Assembly (NCBI GenBank): GCA_026745465.1 | Contig: JACYXH010000500.1 | Location: forward strand, 1,677,501-1,741,500 | Source: Lota lota | Lineage: Eukaryota > Chordata > Actinopteri > Gadiformes > Lotidae | Reading direction: 5' to 3' | DNA: 64,000 nucleotides | Shown: positions 1 to 11,716 of the stretch, in pieces | Layout of the letters: every line of letters starts with the position of its first letter | How positions within the stretch are numbered: the first letter of the stretch is position 1 | Made by a program: the position numbers and the translations under genes | The notes under the pieces: model-generated | Databases searched by the model: none | What the model was told of the DNA's origin: nothing | What the model saw: the letters and a program-made list of their open reading frames with translations, nothing else

Positions 1-2507
1 TAGCACTACCATATCCATAGTACTACCATAGTACTACCGTAGTACTACCATATCCATAGTACTACCATATCCATAGTACTACCATAGTACTACCATATCC
101 ATAGTACTACCATAGTACTACCATATCCATAGTACTACCATATCCATAGTACTACCATATCCATAGTACTACCATATCCATAGTACTACCATAGTACTAC
201 CATATCCATAGTACTACCATAGTACTACCATATCCATAGTACTACCATATCCATAGTACTACCATAGTACTACCATATCCATAGTACTACCATAGTACTA
301 CCATAGTACTACCATATCCATAGTACTACCATAGTACTACCATATCCATAGTACTACCATAGTACTACCATATCCATAGTACTACCATAGTACTACCATA
401 TCCATAGTACTACCATATCCATAGTACTACCATAGTACTACCATATCCATAGTACTACCATAGTACTACCATATCCATAGTACTACCATATCCATAGTAC
501 TACCATATCCATAGTACTACCATAGTACTACCATATCCATAGTACTACCATAGTACTACCATAGTACTACCATATCCATAGTACTACCGTAGTACTACTA
601 TATCCATAGTACTACCGTAGTACTACCATATCCATAGTACTACCATAGTACTACCATATCCATATTACTACCATATCCATAGTACTACCATAGTATTACC
701 ATATCCATAGTACTACCATATCCATAGTACTGCCATAGTACTACCATAGTACTACCATATCAATAGTACTACCGTAGTACTACCATATCCATAGTACTAC
801 CATAGTACTACCATATCCATAGTACTACCATATCCATAGTACTACCATAGTACTACCATATCCATAGTACTACCATATCCATAGTACTATCATAGTACTA
901 CCATATCCATAGTACTACCATAGTACTACCATATCCATAGTACTACCGTAGTACTACCATATCCATAGTACTACCATAGTACTACCATATCCATAGTACT
1001 ACTGTAGTACTACCATATCCATAGTACTACTGTAGTACTACCATATCCATAGTACTACCGTAGTACTACCATAGTACTACTGTAGTACTACCATATCCAT
1101 AGTACTACCATAGTACTAACATATCCATAGTACTACCATAGTACTACCATAGTACTTCCATATCAATAGTACTACCGTAGTACTACCATATCAATAGTGC
1201 CACCGTAGTACTACCATATCCATAGTACTACCATAGTACTACCATATCAATAGTACTACCGTAGTACTACCATAAACATAGTACTACCGTAGTACTACCA
1301 TATCCATAGTACTACCATATCCATAGTACTACCATATCCATAGTACTACCGTAGTACTACGGTAGTACTACCATAGTACTACCATATCCATAGTACTACC
1401 ATAGTACTACCATATCCATAGTACTACCATAGTACTACCATATCCATAGTACTACCGTAGTACTACCATATCCATAGTACTACCATAGTACTACCATATC
1501 CATAGTACTACTGTAGTACTACCATATCCATAGTACTACCATATCCATAGTACTACCATATTACTACCATATCCATAGTACTACCGTAGTACTACCATAG
1601 TACTACTGTAGTACTACCATATCCATAGTACTACCATAGTACTAACATATCCATAGTACTACCATAGTACTACCATAGTACTTCTATATCAATAGTACTA
1701 CCGTAGTACTACCATATCAATAGTGCCACCGTAGTACTACCATATCCATAGTACTACCATAGTACTACCATATCAATAGTACTACCGTAGTACTACCATA
1801 GTACTACCATAAACATAGTACTACCGTAGTACTACCATATCCATAGTACTACCGTAGTACTACCATATCCATAGTACTACCATATCCATAGTACTACCAT
1901 ATCCATAGTACTACCGTAGTACTACCATATCCATAGTACTACCATATCCATAGTACTACCATATCCATAGTACTACCATAGTACTACCATATCAATAGTA
2001 CTACCGTAGTACTACCATAGTACTACCATAAACATAGTACTACCATAGTACTACCGTAGTACTACCATAGTACTACCATATCCATAGTACTACCATAGTA
2101 CTACCATATCCATAGTACTACCATAGTACTACCATATCAATAGTACTACCGTAGTACTACCATATCCATAGTACTACCATAGTACTACCATATCCATAGT
2201 ACTACCATAGTACTACCATATCAATAGTACTACCGTAGTACTACCATAGTACTACCATATCCATAGTACTACCGTAGTACTACCATAGTACTACCATATC
2301 AATAGTACTACCGTAGTACTACCATAGTACTACCATAAACATAGTACTACCGTAGTACTACCATAGTACTACCATAAACATAGTACTTCCGTAGTACTAC
2401 CATAGTACTACCATAAACATAGTACTACCGTAGTACTACCATAGTACTACCATAAACATAGTACTACCGTAGTACTACCATAGTACTACCATAAACATAG
2501 TACTACT
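1..2507. repeat. 11/17-bp satellite array
   Basis: The whole left edge is an array built from two related units, an 11-mer (accatagtact) and a 17-mer (accatatccatagtact), in irregular order. The array runs off the window. Every unit carries the palindrome AGTACT. Variants with ccgtag or caatag appear in blocks. From about 2290 to 2507 the units settle into a higher-order 39-bp period containing the variant cataaacatag. No coding potential is seen. Confidence 0.97.
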
Positions 2508-3410
2508 ATCGCACATTTGAACCGGAGGCATCTCTTAAAGTTGAGTCGACTTCGGCAGTTCACAGTACTTCTAAAATAAAAACCTTTGTATTTATTTATC
2601 TGCGTATAAATGTATATTTACATTTATTGAAATATTTATTGCCTCAATTTATTTCAGGATTTAGCATATTTATTTATTTTATAAGCATTTTTTTTATTGA
2701 TGTATTTATTTATTGAATATTGACTTAAATGGCATTCCATTCTGAGACAGCAGGAAGACCACAGCATGACAAGCAGGAAGTCCTGATAGCTAATCAATCG
2801 ACACACACACAACCTTCTGCTTTGACACACGCGTTTCCCTAGCCCGACATCGCCAGACCACTTCGTCAATGTGCTGTCATCTTGGTTGTTCATGAAAATG
2901 CCTCAACGCACTCCCATAGGGCACTCCTCTGAGTCATGGTATCAAACCCGCCCCCTATTAGATCACGGGTTGAGACTGGCCTGGGACAGGTCTGCTGGAG
3001 ATCTGTCTGAACGGGGCCAGTCGCATATGCCAGAGCACATAAAACATGAGCTCGCAGCTCTAGCTTTTTCTGATTTCCATTTCTGGGATTCATAAAATAC
3101 ATCTTATCATATCACCAGACAGACAAACTTGACTAAGATAGGGCTAGGTGGAGGGAAGTGAAAGAATAGATTAACGTGTTGTCTAAGTCTACAAATGACA
3201 CCACATGCCACCATTAAGAGTTTGTTAGTCCCTTTATCTTTATCTTTGACCAACGTAACTCTACAAAAGGCTGTGAGTCAGAGGCATGGGCGTGAATGCG
3301 CAGACTAAGTTTGGCTGTAGTGTCTGACAGAATGACCACAGAACCACAACATTACAGCAGACAATGCAATAGTCTGTCTGTCTCCCACATCCCCCCCACA
3401 CACCAAGAGC
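2508..3410. other. Intergenic; AT-rich interspersed repeat copy
   Basis: No gene is seen. About 2570-2760 is an AT-rich interspersed repeat whose reverse complement resembles 7775-8060: both contain ggaatgccattt followed by agtcaa and an aataaatacat-rich body. About 2870-3100 is moderately GC-rich and may be another old repeat, but I do not recognise it. Confidence 0.5.
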
Positions 3411-3868
3411 AGAGTAGCAGCGGTGAGAGAGGAGTAGCAGGGGTGAGAGAGGAGGAGCAGGGGTGAGAGAGGAGTAGCAGGGGTGAGAGAGGAGAGAGGA
3501 GTAGCAGTGGTGAGAGAGGAGGAGCAGGGGTGAGAGAGGAGGACCAGGGGTGAGAGAGGAGTAGCAGCGGTGAGAGAGGAGGAGCAGGGGTGAGAGAGGA
3601 GGAGCAGGGGTGAGAGAGGAGTAGCAGGGGTGAGAGAGGAGGACCAGGGGTGAGAGAGGAGGAGCAGGAGTGAGAGAGGAGTAGCAGGGGTGAGAGAAGA
3701 GAGGAGCAGGAGTGAGAGGAGCAACAAGGGTGAGAGAGGAGTAGCAGGGGAGAGAGAGGTGTAGCAGGGGTGAGAGAGGAGGAGCAAGGGTGAGAGAAGA
3801 GTAGCAGGGGTGCGAGAGGAGAGGAGCAGGAGTGAGAGCAGAGGACCAGGGGTGAGAAAGGAAAGGGA
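3411..3868. repeat. 20-bp purine-rich minisatellite
   Basis: About 22 copies of a unit close to ggagtagcaggggtgagaga, with deletions and point variants. The plus strand is almost pure purine with few interruptions. The minus-strand reading frame through it (Leu/Ser/Pro-rich) exists only because the unit lacks stops, so I do not call it a gene. Confidence 0.93.
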
Positions 3869-4597
<729 letters not shown>

Positions 4598-4714
4598 CTC
4601 TCTCACACACACACCCCAGCTTATGTTATGTTAAGAGGCAGATGTGTAGGCTGTGTCAAAATGGGATACCTGCTGTGCATTTCCATCCCAGACAAGGGGA
4701 GCAGAAGCTTATAA

Positions 4715-4748
4715 GAATTAGCAACTCTTGTGAAAGAGTTGCTAATTC
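4715..4748. other. Perfect 15-bp inverted repeat (hairpin)
   Basis: Arms gaattagcaactctt and aagagttgctaattc pair perfectly around the 4-nt loop gtga. No other feature explains it. It may be a foldback left by template switching, or part of a small RNA hairpin. Confidence 0.8.
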
Positions 4749-5189
4749 TTTCACAAGTGAGCGTACAACCTCACATTCCACGATGTGTTGGAACATGAAG
4801 AGCCGGCCAGCTGAAGCCCTGCTTCATCTCTTCCTGTTTGTCCAAACCAATGATGTTAGTTAATCAAACTCGATCTAGTGTCTAGTAGTCGTTTCGTCAT
4901 GTCCATTATGTTTGTACTGGGCTTCACAGGCACACATTATACACAGCCCCCCATTATACACAACTGAAGGAAAAACACCCCAAACCCAGAGAAGAAAAAC
5001 ACACCTTCTTCCAGGGAAATATACGATTTGTAATAAGATAACAAATAACAGAAGCAACAATTTATTCATGAGTACTTGCTCTAAGCTCTCTGGTCTTTAG
5101 TTCATATATCTCAGTAATTTTGGTGACCTACTATTATCATGTGTTACAGTATTATCTTAATTATACTAACATAAGTATGTTTGGTGTAG
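4749..5189. other. Intergenic, nothing recognised
   Basis: No supported gene. Short ORFs on both strands lack any family signature. Confidence 0.45.
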
Positions 5190-6315
5190 CAGTGATACGC
5201 TACAGTACGTGGTTACTGTAGGTGTAGCTTTGGGTGTAGGTTGGGGTGGTATGTAGCTGAGAGTGGTGGTGGTACGTGGTTACTGTAGGTGTAGCTTTGG
5301 GTGTAGGTTGGGGTGGTATGTAGCTGAGAGTGGTGGTGGTATGTGGTTAATGCAGGGTGAGGGTGGTGGTGTAGCCTTAGCGTGATGGTGTTGTAGCTGT
5401 AGGTTGAGGTGGTTAAGGTGGTGTAGCTGTATGTGGTGGAGTGTAGGTGTAGCTGTGGTAAATGTATTGTTATTATGGGTGGAGCTGGTGTGTTGTGTAA
5501 CTCTAGGTGGGGGTGTTTAATGCAGTAGTGTGGTGGTGTAACTCTAGGTGGAGGTGTGTAATGCAGTAGTGTGGTGGTGGTGTAACTCTAGGTGGAGGTG
5601 TGTAATGCAGTAGTGTGGTGGTGGTGTAACTCTAGGTGGGGGTGTGTAATGCAGTAGTGTGGTGGTGGTGTAACTCTAGGTGGAGGTGTTTAATGCAGTA
5701 GTGTGGTGGTGGTGTAACTCTAGGTGGTGGTGGTCTAACTCTAGGTGGGGGTGTGTAATGCAGTAGTGTGGTGGTGGTGTAACTCTAGGTGGAGGTGTTT
5801 AATGCAGTAGTGTGGTGGTGTAACTCTAGGTGGTGGTGGTGTAACTCTAGGTGGAGGTGTTTAATGCAGTAGTGTGGTGGTGGTGTAACTCTAGGTGGTG
5901 GTGGTCTAACTCTAGGTGGGGGTGTGTAATGCAGTAGTGTGGTGGTGGTGTAACTCTAGGTGGAGGTGTTTAATGCAGTAGTGTGGTGGTGTAACTCTAG
6001 GTGGTGGTGGTGTAACTCTAGGTGGAGGTGTTTAATGCAGTAGTGTGTTGTGTAACTCTAGGTGGAGGTGTGTAATGCAGTAGTGTGGTGGTGTAACTCT
6101 AGGTGGATGTGTTTAATGCAGTAGTGTGGTGGTGTAACTCTAGGTGGTGGTGGTGTAACTCTAGGTGGAGGTGTGTAATGCAGTAGTGTGTTGTGTAACT
6201 CTAGGTGGAGGTGTGTAATGCAGTAGTGCGGTGGTGTAACTCTAGGTGGAGGTGTTTAATGCAGTAGTGTGGTGGTGGTGTAACTCTAGGTGGGGGGGGG
6301 GGTGTAATGCAGTAG
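5190..6315. repeat. 42-45-bp GT-rich minisatellite in integrin intron 2
   Basis: More than 20 copies of a unit close to gtaactctaggtggaggtgt plus ttaatgcagtagtgtggtggtg. Length variants come from gtg triplets and there is a poly-G run at about 6293-6302. An earlier block (5190-5400) repeats a different TG-rich unit. The array lies inside the intron that follows integrin exon 2 and ends about 30 bp from that exon's splice donor. A further three copies of ggtgctact separate the two. Confidence 0.93.
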
Positions 6316-6346
6316 TTGCTGGTGCTACTGGTGCTACTGGTGCTAC

Positions 6347-7375
6347 CTGTGTTGTCAAACTGGAGCTGCTGGCAGGCGGCAGAGCTCTTCCAGGGACAGC
6401 TGTAAACGGCCCCCCGCTCCACCACAGAGTTGGAGGTGCCATCCGTACTGTTTGCTCGCGGGGCACCGATCAACACATCTGACCTGAGAGGAGAGTGTTC
6501 ACCTTATTGCGTTGCTGGGTTAGCTGCTCAGTGTAACTAATAGAATGGAAAGAGTAGGTTGTATGAGGGCAGGATGGCACCCAGATGGCTCTCCTAACGT
6601 CCTGTAAAGCCTGCAGGGCTGCCCCTCTATTGGTCGCTTCACCAGCATGTGGAGATCACAGGGAAGCTGACCACTCTCCCCTCCCTCTCTCACTTTAATG
6701 ATTACTACTTAATTAACACTATACAGGCTGTATACTAGAATTACATACAGGAATATATTAATATTATAGTGGCTATAATGCACTACAATTATTGAATAAT
6801 ACATTTATAAAAATAATAATACACTAGAAGACATAAACACTATACAGGCTATAAAAAACTAGAATACATTACTACTTTACAGGCTATAAAACACCAGAAT
6901 ATATTTATAGTATACAGGCTATAATACACTAGAATACATGAATACTACGCAAGTTCAAATCCACTAGAATAGGTATCACCGTGGGAAGTTACTTACCGTC
7001 AGTACTCTTATATCCAACATGAGATATAACATCTACCATGACACAACATCTAACATGAGATATAACATGATCTAACAGCTTGCCTGATATATCACATGAT
7101 ATATCACATCTAACATGAGATATAACATCCAGGAGAGCAGAGCCGCCGCCCTCACAGCCCCAGCGGCCCGACGTCAACACTCGTGTTGCGGATTAAAAGA
7201 ATGAAACGACCAGCTCTTACTTTTGGTTGTTTGTAGTCTTGAAGAAGTCCACTGAGAAGCCAAAATAACTCCCCTCGGGTCCAGAGAACACGGCGGGTTT
7301 CTCCACGTCCAGATTAAAAGACAAACAGGACATCAGCCTGGACGTGAGGACCACCGCGACCCAAAGCCAAGCCAT
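6347..7375 (-). CDS. Integrin alpha chain, exons 1 and 2 (5' end only)
   Basis: Two minus-strand exons are readable. Exon 1 (7375 down to 7221) starts at ATG with a hydrophobic signal peptide ([19 protein letters not shown]), then mature [11 protein letters not shown] and [14 protein letters not shown], and ends at a GTAAGA donor in phase 2. Exon 2 (6483 down to 6347) follows acceptor ctctcag and reads [15 protein letters not shown], then GAVYSCPW and LQFDNTG, ending at GTAGCA. These are blade 1 of the integrin alpha beta-propeller, including the first FG-GAP-type motif (VLIGAP). The FNLD start, the GPEGSYFGF motif and the exon 2 end at FD-x-TG fit the RGD-binding group (alphaV, alpha5, alpha8, alphaIIb), closest to alphaV by eye. 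Membrane adhesion receptors of this group pair with beta chains and bind fibronectin or vitronectin. Intron 1 is 737 bp. Exon 3 onward should lie at lower coordinates, but I could not find it in the window. Confidence 0.85.
6484..7220 (-). other. Integrin intron 1 with degenerate AT-rich repeats
   Basis: Intron 1 of the integrin gene. 6700-6950 contains diverged repetitions of a tatacaggctataa/cactagaatacat motif. 7008-7130 contains repetitions of taacatgagatataacat. Neither looks coding. Confidence 0.7.
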
Positions 7376-7490
7376 GTCCGCTACCGGGGCACTGCTACCG
7401 GGGCTCCGCTACGGGGCTCCGCTATCGGGGGACTGCTGCGGTGTTTGGCGTAAAGAACCCTGCTCTGGTCGTTCCTATGAGGGATAGCAG
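7376..7490 (-). promoter_or_regulatory. Likely integrin 5' UTR/promoter-proximal region
   Basis: This GC-rich stretch lies directly upstream of the integrin ATG. It contains four imperfect copies of gctaccggggc/gctacggggctcc. The position makes it 5' UTR or core promoter. No TATA box is evident. Inference from position only. Confidence 0.35.
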
Positions 7491-7770
7491 ATGTTTAGGG
7501 TCAGTGTAGTTTGCCCTTATTTGGTTCCCCTACTAACGCTCAGTTGTAGTGATTTGCTCCAAAGTGCCTGGGTCAACAAGCCGTCACGTCGGCTTCAAAA
7601 CGGTGTAAAGTTGGTCAAGTCTTCCCGTTGTGCTTTCCCAGAACGACCGCCGGTAAACGGAACCCAGGGAGCGGCTGTGAAGCATGTCCCCGCCCCTCGC
7701 CAAGCACCGGAAGTCCGCTCTGTGCGGCATCTTTGCGGAACAGATGTGTTCGTAAATAAAATAACGGAGG
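7491..7770. other. Upstream of integrin, nothing recognised
   Basis: GC-moderate sequence. The plus-strand ORF here has no family signature and its C-terminus runs into the interspersed repeat that starts at about 7775. Confidence 0.4.
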
Positions 7771-8060
7771 GCCTAGGAACTATGGAATGCCATTTGAGTC
7801 AACATTGAATAAATACATAAATATGGCTATGAAATAAACAAATGAGGCAATACATATATAAATACATATAAATGTGTCAATATATTGAAAAAGATGTATA
7901 CTTTTTATATTAAAAAGGCCTTTTTTCAAAAGGACTACTTTTATTTATTTCAGGGGACTTTTATTTCATAACGCCACATTTATTTATTTAATGCCACATT
8001 TATTTCATAATGCCACAATTATTTATTGAATGCTGCATTTAATTCATAATGCCACATTTC
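7771..8060 (+). repeat. AT-rich interspersed repeat, inverted relative of 2570-2760
   Basis: It begins ctatggaatgccatttgagt and continues with aataaatacataaat, then several aatgccacatttattt motifs. The opposite-strand copy is near 2570-2760. Small size, AT-richness and no ORF suggest a non-autonomous DNA element, but termini and target duplications are not resolved. Confidence 0.5.
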
Positions 8061-8128
8061 CACCTGGTACATTCAAATGAGCGTGGTTATCTCAGACCAA
8101 CGCTACAACACTGAATCACTGAATATAT

Positions 8129-8130
8129 GT

Positions 8131-8158
<28 letters not shown>
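8129..8158. repeat. (TA)n microsatellite
   Basis: A run of about 15 TA dinucleotides. Similar AT tracts occur near 9801-9820, 12211-12252, 16409-16422, 19983-20050 and 46957-46971. Confidence 0.95.
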
Positions 8159-8161
<3 letters not shown>

Positions 8162-8226
8162 TATACACTATTGCTTATAAACGATACTTTTATCGCGCTG
8201 GACCCCAAATTGTATGTGTAAATCCG

Positions 8227-8251
8227 ATCATCATCATCATCATCATCATCC
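8227..8251. repeat. (ATC)n microsatellite
   Basis: About eight ATC triplets, then degenerate cacaacaacatccacatc. They account for the run of isoleucines or methionines in overlapping ORFs. Confidence 0.9.
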
Positions 8252-8798
8252 ACAACAACATCCACATCATCATCTTTAAGTTGATTACATACGCGCATTC
8301 GCGCAAGCACAATACGACGTTCGTAGTTTGCTTATTGTCTAAGTCCAGTTGGCAATCCCACATCGGGACTGCCAACAAGGTGTGTGTGTTTAGGGGTATA
8401 GTAGCTGTACTTCCAGGTCGGGGGAGGGAGCCCTTTTGCTCTTATTTGGCCATGAAGCAGATCTACTGATGAAGTGTTCTCTCAGGAATGTGTGGCGAGA
8501 CGGTAGAGATGGGGATGGTCATGTCGTCGTGTGTTTGACTTTGCGGTTGTAATGTTGTGTACAAGATTGTTGTGCAGTGTAATCAGCAACTCACTGCTCT
8601 GTGCCGAAGTGGCGAGTCAGTGGAGGAGCGTGTAGTCTATATGGGGTGTGACAACTAAGCGATCACAGTACATTATCCTATCAATTGCTGTGTTTACACA
8701 AATTCAGAAAATATTCAAGTGTGCTATACTCCTTTTAAACTAAAAGTCAGAGTATGCTTTCAGTCTACTCTTTAAGTACTCAACCAAACTCCTACTTT
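8252..8798. other. Intergenic, nothing recognised
   Basis: No gene signature. Between 8470 and 8650 the sequence is GT-rich without a clear period. Confidence 0.4.
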
Positions 8799-9200
8799 AA
8801 GGCCCAGTGTGTAGAATTTTGTGGCATCTAGCGGAACAGATTTGGCAGAAATGGAATATACATCCATAAGTATGTTTTTATTAGTGTATAATCTAATGAA
8901 AATATGAATTGTTCTGTTTTCGTTACCTTAGTTTGAGCCTTTTATATATACTGGGGGAGCGGGTCCTCTTCCATGGAGGCCGCCATGTTGCACTGCCACG
9001 GTTCTACAGTAGCCCAGAACGGACAAACAGTTCTAGAGAGAACGTTAAAAAAAAAAACTGCTTTGTAGGAAGTGTTGTAGGAAGGAGTGGGGCGTGCTAT
9101 CCCATTGGCTATGACCCACTTGTGATGTTTCTTTAGTACCATTGTAGTGTAGGAGCGTTATAATGAGCGATGTTGTACATTAAATAAGCCACACACTGGC
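8799..9200. mobile_element. Short DNA-transposon-like repeat (MITE)
   Basis: The start aaggcccagtgtgtagaatt, then gtggcatctagcgg, matches a family of small interspersed repeats I know as very common in teleosts. The far end near 9185-9195 has gccacacactggc, an approximate inverted copy of the start. No transposase is present. An internal GC-rich part (8960-9010) contains ccatggaggccgccatg. A related start, aaggcacaatatgtaagatt, occurs at 41327. Confidence 0.5.
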
Positions 9201-10150
9201 GTTATACTATGTATCCAAGAAGCGTAACCCTCTTGGATGCGGAGATCAAAATCAATCGCTGGCCAGATGCATCTCCACTTTTCCACACACAACGTGGCGC
9301 TGTACTGCCAAGTGTCCTAGAAGCAGGGGTGCCAAAATGTTGGGTCCTATGAAGGAACCCTCCAACCTACGGCACTCACCGGCCTAGAAAACCCATTTGA
9401 CCACCCGTAGTTTAATAGACGGGTCTAGTGTTAATTACCAAATACTTAGCCTGCTGTCATTGACCATTGGTGCATGAATGTCAGAGGTGCATGAGTGGCA
9501 TCAGTCATTACTGTTGTTTCTGGTTAAAAGACATGTGAATTAAAATCAGTTTTCAGGAATTCATTGGAATTTAGTGGTGCCAGTAATGCCCCGCTGGCCC
9601 TAAGCACGTCTTTGAAATGTCACAGAAAAGACACAGACCTACTTCCTACCCTGCTATTACTTTTCACCACTAGGTGTCAGTATTTAGAGACCTACCCTGG
9701 CTGTAGCTAGTAGATAAAAAAATGAGTGTAGGCCTTGATGCTGCAAATTTCCTCAGTAAGCAGACTTCCCAGTTCATCCACTTGTCTCCTTCATTTATTA
9801 AGATATATATATATATATATTTCATGTTTGATGAAGAACTATTTAATTGATTTAAAATAATATAATTCACTGCAAGAAATCCACTAAAGGCTTTTTTTTT
9901 GCTGTGTAAATTTAATATAAAAATATAGTTAATATAGTAACCAGTAATCCAGTAAAAAAACAAAACAATTCTAAACTTATTCAATTCAATGAAGATTTGA
10001 ACAAAACAAGGACAAAAAGTACAATCATACAAAAATGCAAAATGAGAGAGAATTAGTGAACTGACACTGCATTGTAAGTTAACTAAGTAAGTTAACTTGT
10101 TACTTGGCGAGATCATCCAGGCAGTGTAAGTCAGAGTAATGTTGACAAGG
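9201..10150. other. Intergenic, nothing recognised
   Basis: AT-rich, with one short (AT)n run near 9801-9820. The minus-strand ORF across 9670-10116 is low-complexity and has no family signature. Confidence 0.4.
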
Positions 10151-10155
10151 TAACT

Positions 10156-10294
10156 ACGTGTTATTGGGCACCAAAGGAAGGTCCGTTAATAAATATATAC
10201 CTTTCTTTGAAATAAACTGGGTCTTTTTCTCCCTCTCAGCTTTCTGTTGCCTCGCTTTTCGTTTCTGGTACCCCGACTTCTTCGACGACGACAT
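10156..10294 (-). pseudogene. hAT/ZMYM-like transposase N-terminal exon (fragment)
   Basis: The minus-strand ATG at 10294 opens MSSSKKSGYQKRKARQQ, followed by a Lys/Arg/Glu-rich stretch and KTQFISK. It reaches a possible donor (aaag, then gtatat) and, if unspliced, stops near 10156. The Ser-Gly-Tyr-x-Lys-Arg-Lys start is characteristic of hAT-type transposase-derived proteins (ZMYM1-like, DUF4371 group) in fish. No downstream catalytic domain was found at lower coordinates, so this is probably a 5' remnant. Too short to be certain. Confidence 0.35.
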
Positions 10295-10483
10295 GTCAAA
10301 TCGACTGACAGTCCAGGGATGGTTATGGTTTCAGAGGACATGTATCTTGTCCTGTAAACCATTAGAGCTGGAGAGACTATGGTAGCCTTACTGAACTGCT
10401 CTCAATTTGACACTCTGAAACTGTTCTCTGAATTTCAGCCATCCTTCTTTTAGAATGGTAACATGGTTGTCAAAGTAGTATTT

Positions 10484-10904
10484 TTAGAAACAATGGATGG
10501 TATCCATTGCTCCAATGGTATGTTGGATGATCTCACCGGGTTTAGCCCCACTCACTGCCTTATTGATACCATTTTGAAATTCCCCCATGACCCCTTCATA
10601 ATATTCCTGGATTAGTTTCGTGATGGGGTAAATTCTCTGGTTCTGAGAGACCCTCGCCAGAAACACCCATGCCAGATTGCGAGTTTAAATGTTCCATGTC
10701 ATCCTGAAGAATGTAACTTCTCAACACCCCATCCAAGGCCTGGGGTGATGGTACCCAGTATGGTGGGAGAGGGGTCTCTCGCGGGGAGGGTGAGGAGGGG
10801 GGTGAGATGTACACTGGAATTGGGGATGGGGACCTTACGTGCTGATTGATTTCATGAATCAGAGACTCTGTTATGTAAGAAGTGGGGTGCTGATTACCTT
10901 TCAC
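10484..10904 (-). pseudogene. Unrecognised broken ORF pair
   Basis: Two overlapping minus-strand frames. The upstream one (10904 to 10596) starts MKGNQHPTSYITESLI and has a Pro/Ser-rich middle (residues about 25-55). The downstream one (10666 to 10484) contains ITKLIQEYYEGVMGEF and ends MDTIHCF. The overlap and the composition change suggest one gene split by a frameshift near 10650-10690. I do not recognise the family. A 26-bp echo of 10698-10722 (catcctgaagaat, then acttctca) appears at 10938-10962. It could be a retroelement or viral fossil, but nothing proves this. Confidence 0.3.
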
Positions 10905-11158
10905 TCTCTAATCTAATGGGGTTACAGAATGCTTAGTCATCCTGAAGAATATTACTTCTCATTAATCACATTTTCAACTGTCAATCTTCATCCGTCTCCT
11001 CCTTCTCGACAACTCCTCTTCTTCTTTCTTCTCTGGCCCAATCCCATTTCTTATTTTGACCCCTACCCCTCTTTTTCGAGTGCCCCTCGCTTTTTACCCC
11101 TTCAGAGCAGATACAAGGGGTAGTGGTTGAAATCTTCCCCTGTGAAATGGGACCTCAA

Positions 11159-11699
11159 GACCCTGCTACGCCAGCAGGGTCGATGGGTGGTGAACAAGAC
11201 CCCGCTACGGCAGCAGGGTCGATGGGTGGTGAACAAGACCCTGCTACGCCAGCAGGGTCGATGGGTGGTGAACAAGACCCCGCTACGCCAGCAGGGTCGA
11301 TGGGTGGTGAACAAGACCCTGCTACGCCAGCAGGGTCGATGGGTGGTGAACAAGACCCTGCTACGCCAGCAGGGTCGATGGGTGGTGAACAAGACCCTGC
11401 TACGCCAGCAGGGTCGATGGGTGGTGAACAAGACCCTGCTACGCCAGCAGGGTCGATGGGTGGTGAACAAGACCCTGCTACGCCAGCAGGGTCGATGGGT
11501 GGTGAACAAGACCCCGCTACGCCAGCAGGGTCGATGGGTGGTGAACAAGACCCCGCTACGCCAGCAGGGTCGATGGGTGGTGAACAAGACCCTGCTACGC
11601 CAGCAGGGTCGATGGGTGGTGAACAAGACCCCGCTACGCCAGCAGGGTCGATGGGTGGTGAACAAGACCCTGCTACGCCAGCAGGGTCGATGGGTGGTT
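11159..11699. repeat. 39-bp minisatellite with a hairpin in every unit
   Basis: About 14 copies of a 39-bp unit, very homogeneous. Each unit contains the inverted repeat accctgct / agcagggt around acgcc. The main variant changes accctgct to accccgct. Because 39 is divisible by 3 and the unit lacks stops, three frames stay open across the array (QDPATPAGSMGGE and LRQQGRWVVNKT on plus, THRPCWRSRVLFT on minus). There is no evidence that any is translated. The plus ORF 11123-11716 adds only ten residues before the array and five after it. Confidence 0.95.
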
Positions 11700-11716
11700 A
11701 CGTAGACATGCGTTAA

